Shown: positions 10,728 to 19,934, counted from the first letter of the stretch. The stretch: 64,000 nt of DNA from JACKIC01 sp964543795 (GCA_964543795.1 CAZIZN010000001.1:62001-126000); one strand, 5' to 3'. A program made the numbers and translations. The notes: generated by a model not told the origin, from the letters alone.

Positions 10728-10771
10728 GGGACGGACGCGATGCGACGGAGAGGCGCCGCCGCCGCCGGGAC

Positions 10772-10993
10772 CTACGACTTGGCGGCTTCCTTGCCCTTGG
10801 TGCCGTAGCGCTTCAGGAACTTGTCGACGCGGCCCGCCGAGTCGACGAACTTCGTCGCGCCCGTGAAGAACGGGTGGCAGGCCGAGCAGATGTCCGTGCG
10901 GATCTCCGACTTGACGGAGTAGGTGACGAACTTGTTGCCGCAGGCACAGGAGACCTGGCACTCGACGTACTTCGGATGGATGTCGGCTTTCAT
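10772..10993 (-). CDS. rpmE: 50S ribosomal protein L31
   Basis: This 73-residue protein starts MKADIHPKYVECQVSC and contains CACGNKF plus ICSACHPFFTG, the cysteine set of the zinc-binding (C+) form of L31. L31 bridges the two subunits at the central protuberance. The start at ATG 10993 is the only sensible one. It heads the rpmE-prfA-(membrane protein)-prmC run, and the promoter probably lies in 10994-11177. Confidence 0.96.
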   Translation of the reverse strand: MKADIHPKYVECQVSCACGNKFVTYSVKSEIRTDICSACHPFFTGATKFVDSAGRVDKFLKRYGTKGKEAAKS

Positions 10994-11177
10994 GGCTGTC
11001 GTCCGCCGCGGTCTGGGTCGCGATGCGGGGCGAGGAGTGTAGGGCGGACGGGGCCGGGGTCAACAGGCGGCTGCTGCGGACGCGACGGACCCGGCGAGCC
11101 GCGCTGGGCCGGTAGTCCGCGGATCCCCCGCGGGACCGGTCTCCGCGAGGGCTGCCGGGCATCGGGGCGGCAGTTCG

Positions 11178-11696
11178 TCAGGGCACCCAGCTCAGCAGTT
11201 CCTCGAGCTCGCGCACGGGCATGTCGAGCCCGACCGTGCGAAAGCGGTCCAGCGGCACCGGTCGCTCGGCCACGAGCCGGCCGAACAGTTCGACCAAGGC
11301 GCCGCGCGACACCGGGTCCAAGGCGCCGAGCCCGCCCGGCGGCAGCACGACCGCCGCAGCGACCGCTTGGGTACCGCTGCCGTCGGGCCGGTCCGCGCGC
11401 GGCACCGGACGCCGCATCACCTCGCTGCCGTCGGCGAGCAGCTGCACGACCGGCGCCACGTCCGCGGGCACCAGCGCGAAGTTCGCGGCGAGCAGGACCG
11501 GCCCCACGCACGGTTGCACCGACGCGCGCGCCCGAGGCAGCGGCATCGGCAACTGCGGCGGGGACGCCAACGCACCCGCCGCCGGCACCGCGCGCTCGCC
11601 CGCCGACACTGCGAAAGCCAAGGCGGCCACGCCGATACAGCCGAGCGCGACGGCCAGGACACACCGCGCGACCAGGGACTCGGGCCAGACCCTCAC
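11178..11696 (-). CDS. Hypothetical membrane-anchored protein, GTGA-coupled to maf
   Basis: A 172-residue product starts at GTG 11696, whose last two bases are the first two of the maf TGA stop, so translation is probably coupled. After a short N-terminus (RVWPESLVARC) a hydrophobic segment at about residues 10-30 (VLAVALGCIGVAALAFAV) gives a signal anchor or signal peptide. The rest is Ala/Pro/Val-rich with no motif I recognise. The frame is open upstream to 11942 inside maf, which I treat as overlap by chance. Confidence 0.6.
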   Translation of the reverse strand: MRVWPESLVARCVLAVALGCIGVAALAFAVSAGERAVPAAGALASPPQLPMPLPRARASVQPCVGPVLLAANFALVPADVAPVVQLLADGSEVMRRPVPRADRPDGSGTQAVAAAVVLPPGGLGALDPVSRGALVELFGRLVAERPVPLDRFRTVGLDMPVRELEELLSWVP

Positions 11697-12289
11697 CGCG
11701 ACTCCCGGAGACGCCGCAGCAGGTCCTGCACCGCGGCCACGTGCAGCCCCACGACGGTGTCGAAACCACCCGACGCGAGGGTCAGGAACGACTGCGCCGG
11801 ATCCTGGATGCCGTACCCGCCGGCCTTGCCGCGCCACTGCTCGCTGTCGAGGTACCGCGCCAGTTCGCCGTCGTCCGGCGCCCGGCACGCGACGGCCGCC
11901 GTCGCCAGCGTCTCGAGGCAGCGCTTCGCCGAAGGCCACCACAGACAGTGCGCCGTGTGCACGCGGTGCGTGCGGCCGGCCAGCAGGCGCAGCATGCGCT
12001 CGGCGTCGGCGCGATCGCGCGGCTTGCCGAACTCTTCGCCGTCGACGTCGACCACGGTGTCGACGCCGAGGACCGGCGTGTCACCGACCGCCGCCGCACC
12101 GACGGCCTTGCGGCGCGCGCGGGCCGTCGCGAGCAGACTCGGCTCGCCGCGCTCGCCGTGGTCGTGGTCGCCGCCGACCTCGTATTCGGGACCGGGCGTG
12201 CACAACGCGAAGCGGATCCCGGCCGCCTCGAGCAGGGCGCGGCGCCGCGGGGACGTCGAGGCGAGCAGCAGGTCCAGCACAGCGCGCAT
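11693..12289 (-). CDS. maf: Maf-type nucleoside triphosphate pyrophosphatase
   Basis: This 198-residue protein hydrolyses non-canonical or m5/dTTP/UTP-type nucleotides to monophosphates. Visible family motifs are ASTSPRRRALLEAAGI near the N-terminus, VLGVDTVVDVDGEEFGKP (catalytic Asp region) and GKAGGYGIQD. The start is ATG 12289; upstream open frame to 12937 is antisense to nothing sensible and lacks family similarity. Its stop overlaps the GTG of the next gene. Maf/Nudix-like clean-up enzymes often sit near cell-division or translation genes, as here. Confidence 0.92.
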   Translation of the reverse strand: MRAVLDLLLASTSPRRRALLEAAGIRFALCTPGPEYEVGGDHDHGERGEPSLLATARARRKAVGAAAVGDTPVLGVDTVVDVDGEEFGKPRDRADAERMLRLLAGRTHRVHTAHCLWWPSAKRCLETLATAAVACRAPDDGELARYLDSEQWRGKAGGYGIQDPAQSFLTLASGGFDTVVGLHVAAVQDLLRRLRESR

Positions 12290-12402
12290 GCTAACGAACG
12301 CGCACGGCGACCCCTGCCCTCGAAACGACCGCGCGCGACCACCCTTCCCGCGGCGACCCCGCCCGCGAACCCGCAGCAGGCCGGCGGCCGACGACGGGCG
12401 GC

Positions 12403-13347
12403 TCAGCGCTTCTTGCCCGCCGGGCCCAGCCGCAGCAGCAGGCAGGTCGGCGACAGCACGTGGCCGAGGTTCGGCTTGCCCTTCGGCAGGTCGCGGCCGA
12501 CGTCGAGCGGCATGCCGCGGTAGGGTGCCAGCAGCACGCGCACCGCGTCGACGAAGCCGGCCACCGCCGCATCCTTCGGGTCGAATCCGAAACGCTGCTG
12601 GGCGCGCAGCGTCGACTTGTCGCTGAAGACGATCTCTTCGACCGTCAGCAGGTTCTGCAGGAAGTGCACGACGAACGGCTGCAGCGCCGGCACGCGCTGG
12701 AAGAACGTGTTGCGGTCGCTGATGCCGGAAGCCCGCAGGAAACCGAGCTGCACCCCGTTCTGGTCGTTGTAGATCTGCGCGATCGAATCGCGCACGGCCT
12801 GGCAGCGGTCGAACAGGTTCGGGATGGGAAGGTCGCGCAGCAGGTCCTCGACCTCGTAGGCCTCGGTGACCCGGAACTCGTTGCGATCGACGAAGCTCTC
12901 GCGGATGCGACGACGCGCTTCCTGGCCGTAGCCGCACGGCAGACCGTCGGCGAAGTAGATGTGCAGCATCGCCTCGACGAGGTCCGTCGTGGCCCCTTCG
13001 GGCTCGGGCGGCGCTTCCGGCTCGGGCGCGGCGGGTGCGGGCGGAGTCGCCGCGGCTGCGTCCGGCGCCTCCTCGCCCGACGCCACCACGGGCGCGACCG
13101 GCGCCGGCGCGGGCTTCTTCTCGGGCGGCGGCGGCGGCGGCGGAACCGGCACGTCGGCGATCACCTTCTCGAGCTCCGCCAACACCGCCTTGAGGTTGGC
13201 GGGCGTCGGCGGCAAGGGCTCGCGCGGATCCGGCGGCGCAGCGACCTCGGGAGCAGGGGCGGTCTTCTTCTTCGACGACACGGCGGCTTCTGGGCTGGGT
13301 CCGGTTGGCACCGGGTCTCGACGGCAGGCGGAGCAGGAGCGGATCAC
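12403..13347 (-). CDS. Hypothetical protein with Pro/Ala-rich N-terminus
   Basis: The 314-residue frame starts at ATG 13347. GTG 13281 (SSKKKT) is an equally plausible start, giving 292 residues. Residues up to about 150 are low complexity, rich in Pro, Ala and Glu, with a run of seven prolines. The C-terminal 160 residues look globular and mostly helical (IRESFVDRNEFRVTEAYE, LQPFVVHFLQNLL). I do not recognise the fold. It lies between rpsP and maf on the same strand. It may be a lineage-specific regulator or adaptor, but nothing in the sequence shows activity. Confidence 0.7.
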   Translation of the reverse strand: MIRSCSACRRDPVPTGPSPEAAVSSKKKTAPAPEVAAPPDPREPLPPTPANLKAVLAELEKVIADVPVPPPPPPPEKKPAPAPVAPVVASGEEAPDAAAATPPAPAAPEPEAPPEPEGATTDLVEAMLHIYFADGLPCGYGQEARRRIRESFVDRNEFRVTEAYEVEDLLRDLPIPNLFDRCQAVRDSIAQIYNDQNGVQLGFLRASGISDRNTFFQRVPALQPFVVHFLQNLLTVEEIVFSDKSTLRAQQRFGFDPKDAAVAGFVDAVRVLLAPYRGMPLDVGRDLPKGKPNLGHVLSPTCLLLRLGPAGKKR

Positions 13348-13390
13348 GCGTCGCGGCCGGTCGCCGGCGCGACGCTCGCGGCGGTGCCGC

Positions 13391-13780
13391 CTACTTCTTC
13401 TTCTTCTCTTCGGCGCGCGCGGCCTTCTCGGCGCGCTTCTGCGCCTTCGGCTTGCGCACCTTCTTCGGCGGCGGCGTGAAGGCCTTCGGCTTGGCCTTGC
13501 TCTTCGCGCGCTCCGGCTTCTTCGTCTCCGGCACCGTCATGCCGGCCTTCTCGATCATCTCCGCGACCGTCTGCGAGGGCTTCGCGCCGACCGAGAGCCA
13601 GTACTGGACCCGCTCGGCGTTGAGCTTCACCTGCTCCTGCGCACGCGGCATCAGCGGCAGGTAGTAACCGAGAGCCTCGATGATGCGGCCATCGCGCGGG
13701 AAGCGCGGATCGGTGGCGACCACCCGGTAGGTCGGATGGTTCAATCGGCCAAAGCGTTTCAGACGAAGCGTGACTGCCAA
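13391..13780 (-). CDS. rpsP: 30S ribosomal protein S16 with long basic tail, TTG start
   Basis: S16 sequence begins AVTLRLKRFGRLNHPTYR, so the start is TTG 13780, giving 129 residues. The conserved core, including DGRIIEALGYYLP, spans about 85 residues. It is followed by a Lys/Ala/Pro-rich extension of about 45 residues with KSKAKPKAF and a KKKK end, well beyond the usual 80-90-residue length. S16 helps assemble the 30S body. It is downstream of ffh, a common arrangement (ffh-rpsP). Confidence 0.93.
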   Translation of the reverse strand: MAVTLRLKRFGRLNHPTYRVVATDPRFPRDGRIIEALGYYLPLMPRAQEQVKLNAERVQYWLSVGAKPSQTVAEMIEKAGMTVPETKKPERAKSKAKPKAFTPPPKKVRKPKAQKRAEKAARAEEKKKK

Positions 13781-13898
13781 GGAAGGTGTCTCCGTACGAT
13801 CGGGCGGCGGAAAGGGCCGAGAAGCAAAGCAAATCGCCCGCGGCGACGCCAGGGATTTCTGGGCTGCGACCTCGTGCCCGCACCCCCGGAGTATGGGC

Positions 13899-15362
13899 TC
13901 AGCGCCGGCGGCGCCCCGGGAAACCGCCGGGGAACCCGCCCGGGAACCCGCGCCCACCGCCGCCGCCGGGGAAGCCCTTCGGCGGTCCCCCCAGGCCACC
14001 GAGCCCGCCCATGCCCCCCATGCCGCCGCCGCCGCCGCCGAGCAGGTCGCCGAGGCCCGGCGGCAGCCCGCCGCCGCGCCCCATCTTCTTCATCAGGTCC
14101 TGCATCGCCTTGAACTGCTTGATGAGCCCGTTCACGGCGTCGATCGGATTGCCCGAGCCCGCGGCGATGCGGCGCCGGCGCGGCAGGTCGATCACGTCGG
14201 GCCGTTGCCGCTCGCGCGGCGTCATCGACTGGATCATCGCCTCGATGCGGCGGAAGTGCTTGTCGTCGAGATCGACGTCCTTCAGCATCGAACCGACGCC
14301 CGGCAGCATGCCGAGCACCTTCTTGAGCGGCCCGAGCTTGCGGATCATGTTGAGCTGGCCGAGGAAGTCCTCGAAGTTGAACTGCCCCTTCTGCAGCTTC
14401 TTCGCCGCGACCTCGGCCTCCTTCTCGTCGATCACCGACTGCGCCTTCTCGACGAGGCCGACGACGTCGCCCATGCCGAGGATGCGGCCCGCCATGCGCG
14501 CCGGGTCGAACTCCTCGAGATCGTCGGGCTTCTCGCCGACGCCGGCGAACAGGATCGGCCGGCCGGTGACCTTGACGATCGACAGCGCCGCGCCGCCGCG
14601 CGCGTCGCCGTCGACCTTGGTCAGGATCAGTCCGTGCAGCGGCAACCGGGCGTGGAACTCCTTGCTCGAGTTGACCGCGTCCTGACCGAGCATCGCGTCG
14701 GCGACCAGCAGCACGCCGTGCGGCGCGCACTTCTGGTGGATCTCAGCCAGTTCCTGCATCAGCGGCTCGTCGATGTGCAGGCGACCCGCGGTGTCGAGGA
14801 TGATCACGTCGTGGCCGCGCGACCGGCCGAACTCGATGCCGCGGCGACAGACCTCGGGCGGCCGCGCGGTGGTCGGCTCGGCGTGCACGGCGATGCCGAG
14901 CTGCTTGCCGAGGCTCTGCAACTGCTCGACGGCGGCGGGCCGCTGCAGGTCGGCCGCGACCAGCAGCGGGTTCTTCTTCTTGTTCTTGCGCAGCCACAGC
15001 GCGAGCTTGGCGCAGGTGGTCGTCTTGCCGCTGCCCTGCAGGCCGCACATCATCAGCACCACCGGGCCGCTGCTCGAGACCGGCAGACCGACGGTCTGTC
15101 CGCCGAGCAGGTCCGTCAGCGCGTCGTGGAAGCACTTGACGAACTGCTGCCCGGGCTCGACCGACTCGATGACCTTCTGGCCGAGCACGCGCTGGCGCAC
15201 GTCGGCGACGAACTCCTTGGCGACCTGGAAGTTGACGTCGGCTTCGAGCAGCGCCTGACGCACCGCGCGGATGCCCTCGTCGACGTTGGCCTCGGTGAGC
15301 ACCTTCTGACCGACGATGGCGCGGTAGGCCTTGCCGAGCGCATTCGCGAGCGAGTCGAACAT
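13899..15362 (-). CDS. ffh: Signal recognition particle protein (SRP54/Ffh)
   Basis: This 487-residue GTPase binds 4.5S RNA and signal peptides and delivers nascent membrane proteins to FtsY. The N domain starts FDSLANALGKAYR at ATG 15362. The P-loop GSGKT is at about residues 110-114 in LQGSGKTTTCAKLA; DTAGRLHID and TKVDGDARGG complete the G domain. The M domain has the RNA-binding RRRRIAAGSGNP helix and ends with a methionine-containing KAMQDLMKKMGRGGG. The final 60 or so residues are Gly/Phe/Pro-rich and end RRRR. The frame is open to 15521 but the extra residues are not family-like. Confidence 0.96.
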   Translation of the reverse strand: MFDSLANALGKAYRAIVGQKVLTEANVDEGIRAVRQALLEADVNFQVAKEFVADVRQRVLGQKVIESVEPGQQFVKCFHDALTDLLGGQTVGLPVSSSGPVVLMMCGLQGSGKTTTCAKLALWLRKNKKKNPLLVAADLQRPAAVEQLQSLGKQLGIAVHAEPTTARPPEVCRRGIEFGRSRGHDVIILDTAGRLHIDEPLMQELAEIHQKCAPHGVLLVADAMLGQDAVNSSKEFHARLPLHGLILTKVDGDARGGAALSIVKVTGRPILFAGVGEKPDDLEEFDPARMAGRILGMGDVVGLVEKAQSVIDEKEAEVAAKKLQKGQFNFEDFLGQLNMIRKLGPLKKVLGMLPGVGSMLKDVDLDDKHFRRIEAMIQSMTPRERQRPDVIDLPRRRRIAAGSGNPIDAVNGLIKQFKAMQDLMKKMGRGGGLPPGLGDLLGGGGGGMGGMGGLGGLGGPPKGFPGGGGGRGFPGGFPGGFPGRRRR

Positions 15363-15463
15363 CCCGGCCACGATGTTGGTGCGGGCATCGCGGGTCAAGG
15401 GGAAGGAGAATGCGGCGGCGGCCGTCCGAGCCGCGGAACGATCCTTGCTCACGGCGCCCGCCC

Positions 15464-16045
15464 ATGAATCCACGCCGCCTCCTCCTCGCCCTCCCCCTCC
15501 TGTTGCACGCCGCGTGCGCAACCCCGGTCGCCGTCGAACCTACCGAACCGGCTCAGCAGGCCGAGTTGCGCGAGTTCCAGGTGCACCAGTGGATGTTTCG
15601 CGAACAGAACACCGCGCCGCAGGTGTTCGACTTCCCCGACCAGGGACGCGTGACCGTGCGCGAGGTCAGCCTCGACGGCTTCCCCGGCAACACCTACGTG
15701 CGCGTCCGGTTCCACTACCAGAACCGCACTCCCAAGCCCGTCGTGCAGTCCTGGGTCTCGCTCGACGTGCTCGACCCCGAGGGCCACCTCGTCGCCAGCC
15801 AGGCCAGCGTCTGCATCGTGCCGCACCCGGTGCCGATCGCACGGGGCGCCTACTTCGCCGACGAACTGCGCACACAGACCTTCGGGGTCCACCTGCAGCC
15901 CGGCTGGAGCTGGCGCATCCGCTGCACCTCCCAGCTCGAGGAGGAAGAAGAGCCCCTGAACCCGCCGATCCCCGAACCCCGCCTCGATCCGGGCGTCAGC
16001 AAGCCGCTCGAGATCAAGGACCGCGGCGCCGTCCGGCGCAACTGA
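15464..16045 (+). CDS. Putative lipoprotein, YcfL-like
   Basis: The 193-residue product starts at ATG 15464 with RRLLLALPLLLHAACATP, a signal peptide ending in a near-lipobox (HAAC). The mature part is a single beta-rich domain with YVRVRFHYQNRTPKPVVQSW and a 'DPEG' turn, resembling small outer-membrane lipoproteins of the YcfL/DUF1425 type. That similarity is tentative. The C-terminus is acidic and proline-rich. It is divergent from ffh (about 100 bases apart) and convergent with the M28 peptidase. Confidence 0.7.
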   Translation: MNPRRLLLALPLLLHAACATPVAVEPTEPAQQAELREFQVHQWMFREQNTAPQVFDFPDQGRVTVREVSLDGFPGNTYVRVRFHYQNRTPKPVVQSWVSLDVLDPEGHLVASQASVCIVPHPVPIARGAYFADELRTQTFGVHLQPGWSWRIRCTSQLEEEEEPLNPPIPEPRLDPGVSKPLEIKDRGAVRRN

Positions 16046-16079
16046 GCGCTCGCGAAGGCGCGCCGCCGCCCGCCGCCGC

Positions 16080-17456
16080 TCACCGCCGCAGCCGTTCGAG
16101 GTGCTGCCGGCCCTTGTCGTTCCACGCCGGCCGTTCCTCGCGGTTGGCGAAGTCGAGCACGGCGTGGCGCAGCGCTCGGATCACGTTCGTCATGTGCGGG
16201 ATGTCGAGCAGGTCCACCTCGTCGCTCGGCTTGTGGTAGTCGGCGTGCAACGAGCCCGCACTGATCGAGTGCGCGACGATGCCCTTCTTGACGAACGAGT
16301 AGTTGTCGCTCGCCGCGAACAGGCGCCCCGCCATCGGGAACTCGACGATCTCGACGCCGGCGCGCTGCATCGCCGGACCGGCGATCGCCGCGAAGTCGCT
16401 GAGGTCGGCGCCCGTGATCCAGGCCTTGCCCTGCTTGCCGGGCTCCGGCCGGCCGAGCATCTCGAGGTTGAGGTTGGCGACGATCTGCTCCTTCGGCACC
16501 GGGGGGCGCTCGACGAACGCGGCCGAACCGAGCAGGCCCTTCTCCTCGGCCGAGAAGCAGACGAACAGGATGCTGCGGCGCGGTGCTGGCCCCTGCGCGA
16601 GCGCCTCGGCGAGCAGCACGACGGCGGTGGTGCCGGTCGCATCGTCGTCGGCGCCGTTGTAGATGCCGTCGCCGTCCACCGGGTTGCCGGTGCCGACGTG
16701 GTCGTAGTGGGCGCTGACGACGACGAACTCGTCCTTCTTGTCCGTGCCGGGCAGCAGCGACACGACGTTCTTCAGCGGCAGCTCGGTCTTCTCGGGCGCC
16801 GCCGTCGCCCAGCTCGCCGCCCACACCGCTTCGAGCCCGTTGTCGGGCGGCGGCGGCAGGATGCCCTTGCGCACCAGCAGCACGGGGCGCGCCGACGCCC
16901 GACGGCCCTGCAGCGCCCGTCGCTTGCCCTTCGCCGCGGTCCAGAACGGGTGGTCCTCGGCGACCTCGACGACCGTCGTCTGGCGACCGGACTGCGCGAA
17001 CAGGAGCCGCTGCAGCACCGGGTCGCCGGCATCGGCGACGGTGCAGCCGTCGTCCTGCCCTTCGGTCACGTCGCCCTGGCGCCACAGACGCACGTCGGCG
17101 TCGGCCACGAACTCGTGCGTCGTCGGCTCGTCGTTGGCCACCTTGCGCCGCAGCACGAGCCGCACCGCCGTGGAATCGAGTTCGAGTCCTGGCAGCGTGT
17201 AGTCGTGGAACCAGGTGCTCTTCTGGACCTGCTGCAGGCCGGCACTCGCGAACCGCGCGGCGAGCCACTCGGCCGCGGCCTCGAGGCCGGGGCTGGGCGT
17301 GTCGCGCCCGCCGCGATCGTCGTGCGCGAGCCATTCGACGATTTCGCGCACGCGCGCCTCGGTGATGGTCTCCGCCTGTTGCGCGCCGGCGGCGAGGGCG
17401 AACAGCGCGGCCGCGAAGGCGGTCCGCACGAAACGGGGCAGGGAGGGCCGAGTCAT
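16080..17456 (-). CDS. Secreted M28 family zinc peptidase
   Basis: This 458-residue protein has a signal peptide (LPRFVRTAFAAALFALAAGA). The peptidase core shows the M28 metal ligands: VVSAHYDHVG, then YNGADDDATGT, then VCFSAEEKGLLGS with the catalytic glutamate, and NLEMLGR. The region between signal and catalytic core may hold a PA-type insert. It should cleave N-terminal residues from peptides in the periplasm or outside. Its ATG overlaps the larE stop by 4 bases (ATGA), so the two are probably co-translated. Confidence 0.9.
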   Translation of the reverse strand: MTRPSLPRFVRTAFAAALFALAAGAQQAETITEARVREIVEWLAHDDRGGRDTPSPGLEAAAEWLAARFASAGLQQVQKSTWFHDYTLPGLELDSTAVRLVLRRKVANDEPTTHEFVADADVRLWRQGDVTEGQDDGCTVADAGDPVLQRLLFAQSGRQTTVVEVAEDHPFWTAAKGKRRALQGRRASARPVLLVRKGILPPPPDNGLEAVWAASWATAAPEKTELPLKNVVSLLPGTDKKDEFVVVSAHYDHVGTGNPVDGDGIYNGADDDATGTTAVVLLAEALAQGPAPRRSILFVCFSAEEKGLLGSAAFVERPPVPKEQIVANLNLEMLGRPEPGKQGKAWITGADLSDFAAIAGPAMQRAGVEIVEFPMAGRLFAASDNYSFVKKGIVAHSISAGSLHADYHKPSDEVDLLDIPHMTNVIRALRHAVLDFANREERPAWNDKGRQHLERLRR

Positions 17457-18289
17457 GTTGGTCCTGCGAGCATGTCGTTGAAGGCGCCGGTCCGGTAGCC
17501 GAACACGTCGAGTGCGACGAACCGGTAGCCGGCCGCCAGGAGGCCGCGGCCGAGCTCCTCGCGCAGTGCGAACGCGCGCGGCAGTTCGTCCTGCCCCACT
17601 TCGAGGCGCGCGACGTCGCCGTGATGGCGCACCCGGAACTGGCGGAAACCGTGCCGGCGCAGCACCGCCTCGGCGCGCTCGATGCGCAGCAGCAGTTCGC
17701 GGTCGATCGGCGTGCCGAACGGCACGCGCGACGACAGGCAGGCGAAGCTCGGCTTCTCGGCGTTGCGCAGCCCGTGTTCCCGCGCGTAGCGGCGCACGTC
17801 CGCCTTGCCGAACCCGGCTTCGGCGAGCGGCCCGCGCACGCCGTGCTCGGCCGCCGCGCGCTGCCCCGGCCGGTGGTCGCCGAGATCGTCGACGATCAGG
17901 CCGTAGACGACGGGCCAGTCGGCCGGCGCGATGGCATCCCGGCGCTGGGCCACGGTCACGAACAGCTCCTTCTTGCAGTGGTAGCAGCGGTCGCCGGCGT
18001 TCGCCCGGTAGCCCGGCTGCGCGAGTTCGTCGGTCGGCAGCACGACGTGGCGCACGCCGAGTTCCTGCGCGAGCGCCTCGGCTTCCGCGAGCTCGGCGCG
18101 CGGCAGCGACGGCGAATCGGCCGTCACCGCAACGACGCGCGGGCCGAGCGCCGCGCGACAGGCGTGCAACAGCACGGTCGAGTCGATGCCGCCCGAGAAC
18201 GCCACGACGGCGCCCGGCAGCGCCGCGAGGTCCTGCCGCAGGCGCGCGAGCTGTTGGTCGTAGGGCACGGCGGCGGGCAGAAGCGTCAT
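17453..18289 (-). CDS. larE: ATP-dependent sacrificial sulfur transferase LarE
   Basis: The 278-residue PP-loop enzyme carries the SGGIDS motif at residues 32-37, GDRCYHCKKELF, and KPSFACLSSRVPFGTPI, which holds the cysteine of the family's sulfur-donating ACLxSR motif. LarE adenylates and sulfurates a nicotinic-acid-derived precursor during nickel-pincer cofactor synthesis. No larB, larC or larA is in this window, so the pathway cannot be confirmed. It lies 13 bases after the amidohydrolase and overlaps the M28 peptidase by 4 bases. Confidence 0.88.
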   Translation of the reverse strand: MTLLPAAVPYDQQLARLRQDLAALPGAVVAFSGGIDSTVLLHACRAALGPRVVAVTADSPSLPRAELAEAEALAQELGVRHVVLPTDELAQPGYRANAGDRCYHCKKELFVTVAQRRDAIAPADWPVVYGLIVDDLGDHRPGQRAAAEHGVRGPLAEAGFGKADVRRYAREHGLRNAEKPSFACLSSRVPFGTPIDRELLLRIERAEAVLRRHGFRQFRVRHHGDVARLEVGQDELPRAFALREELGRGLLAAGYRFVALDVFGYRTGAFNDMLAGPT

Positions 18290-18302
18290 GCGACGAGTCG
18301 TT

Positions 18303-19934
18303 CTACTTGGCGCGCCCGTCGTAGGCCACCCGGCCGTTCACGACCGTCAGCAGCACCTTGGCCGTCAGCAGGTCCTCGTCCTGGCAGGTCAGCAGGTTCG
18401 TGCCCCAGACGGTGAAGTCGGCGAGCTTGCCGACCTCGATCGTGCCGAGCACCCGCTCGGCGAACATGCCGTGCGCGGCGTGCAGCGTGAAGCCCGTGAG
18501 CGCCGCCTCGCGCGACAGCTGCTGGTCGGGTCGCAGCGCGACGTCGCCGCCTTCGGCGCGCGTCGTCCGGGCCGCGAACAGGCCCTTGCGCGGATCGACC
18601 GATTCGACCGGGAAATCGCTGCCGAAGGGCACCGGCAAGCCGAGGGCGTGGAACCGCCGCCACGCGTAGGCGCGCAGCGTGCGTTCGGGCCCGAGCCGTG
18701 CGGGCGCCCACGGCATGTCCGACGTCAGATGGGTCGGCTGCATGGACGGCAGGACCCCGAGCGCCGCGAAGCGCGCGAAGTCGTCCTCGGCGACCACCTG
18801 CGCGTGCTCGATGCGGAACCGGCGCGCGGCGAGGCCGCCCTCGACCTTCACCTCGGCGTAGGCGTCGAGCACGGCGCGGTTCGCGGCGTCGCCGATCGCG
18901 TGGGTGCAGAGCTGCATGCCGTGGTCGGCGCAGAACTGCGCCAGCTCGAGCACGCCCTTCTTCGGCGACAGGAGCAGGCCCTTCCAGTTCGGGCGGTCGC
19001 TGTAGGGTTCGAGCAGCACCGCACCGCGCGAACCGAGCGCACCGTCGGCGTAGCCCTTCACCGCGCGCACGACGATCAGGCCGTCGGGCGACTGCCACGG
19101 GCCGCGCGCGATGAGTGCGCGCTCGCTGGCGGCGAGCAGCACGTAGGTGCGCAGGAGCCAGCGGCCCTCGGCGTGGAGCGCCACCATCTGGTCGAGCACG
19201 GTCTCGGTGACGCCGGCGTCGTGCACGCAGGTGAGCCCGTGCCGCAGGCACGCGTCGTGCGCGGCGAGCAGCCGTTCGCGGATCTGCTCGGGCACGAGCG
19301 CCGGCTCCGGCACCGCGGCCATCGCCGCGTCGATCAGCACGCCGGTCGGTTCGCCCTGCGCATCGACCAGGATCTCGCCGCCGCTCGGCGCCTTGCTGTC
19401 CTTGCCGATCTTCGCCGCGGCGAGCGCACGCGCGTTCGCGAGACCGGCGTGGCCGTCGACGCGCGTTAACCAGACCGGATGGTCGGGCACCGCTGCCGAG
19501 AGTTCGCGGTGGTGCGGCATCGCCGGCTCGGTCCAGTCGTTCTGGTCCCAGCCGCGGCCGATCACCCACGCACCCTTGGGCAGCCGCGATGCGGCGACGA
19601 CCGCCTTCTCGACGACCTCGGTGTAGGACTTCGTGCCGACGAGGTCGACTTCGACGAGCGCGCTGCCGAGCCCGAGCAGGTGGCCGTGGGCGTCCTGGAT
19701 GCCCGGCGTGACGAAGGCGTGCCCGCAGTCGATCACGGGTGCGTCGTGGTGCTCGGCCATCACCCAGCCCGGCGGCACGAACTTGCCGTGGCGCACGGCG
19801 ATCTCGCCGGTCCAGGGCGTGCCCGTGCCGGTGTGCACGGCGGTCGCGCGAACGATCAGCGAGCCGGAGCGGGACTTCGGCAGGTCCTGGGGGGGGACGG
19901 CGGCGGCGAGCAGGGTGAGGGTGGCGACGAACAT
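18303..19934 (-). CDS. Secreted YtcJ-like amidohydrolase
   Basis: The 543-residue protein begins with a short hydrophobic leader (FVATLTLLAAAVPPQ). It then shows the amidohydrolase-3 pattern: VTPGIQDAHGHLLG (metal-binding HxH-type), a central RIEHAQVV histidine, THAIGDAANR, and FGSDFPVE near the C-terminus carrying the catalytic aspartate. Such enzymes hydrolyse amide or N-formyl/N-acyl bonds; substrate is unknown. It is first in a run with larE and the M28 peptidase. Confidence 0.87.
   Translation of the reverse strand: MFVATLTLLAAAVPPQDLPKSRSGSLIVRATAVHTGTGTPWTGEIAVRHGKFVPPGWVMAEHHDAPVIDCGHAFVTPGIQDAHGHLLGLGSALVEVDLVGTKSYTEVVEKAVVAASRLPKGAWVIGRGWDQNDWTEPAMPHHRELSAAVPDHPVWLTRVDGHAGLANARALAAAKIGKDSKAPSGGEILVDAQGEPTGVLIDAAMAAVPEPALVPEQIRERLLAAHDACLRHGLTCVHDAGVTETVLDQMVALHAEGRWLLRTYVLLAASERALIARGPWQSPDGLIVVRAVKGYADGALGSRGAVLLEPYSDRPNWKGLLLSPKKGVLELAQFCADHGMQLCTHAIGDAANRAVLDAYAEVKVEGGLAARRFRIEHAQVVAEDDFARFAALGVLPSMQPTHLTSDMPWAPARLGPERTLRAYAWRRFHALGLPVPFGSDFPVESVDPRKGLFAARTTRAEGGDVALRPDQQLSREAALTGFTLHAAHGMFAERVLGTIEVGKLADFTVWGTNLLTCQDEDLLTAKVLLTVVNGRVAYDGRAK

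Noticed and set aside
12290..12937. N-terminal extension of maf
   Set aside because: The extra residues are low-complexity and overlap the hypothetical at 12403; the family motif starts at ATG 12289.
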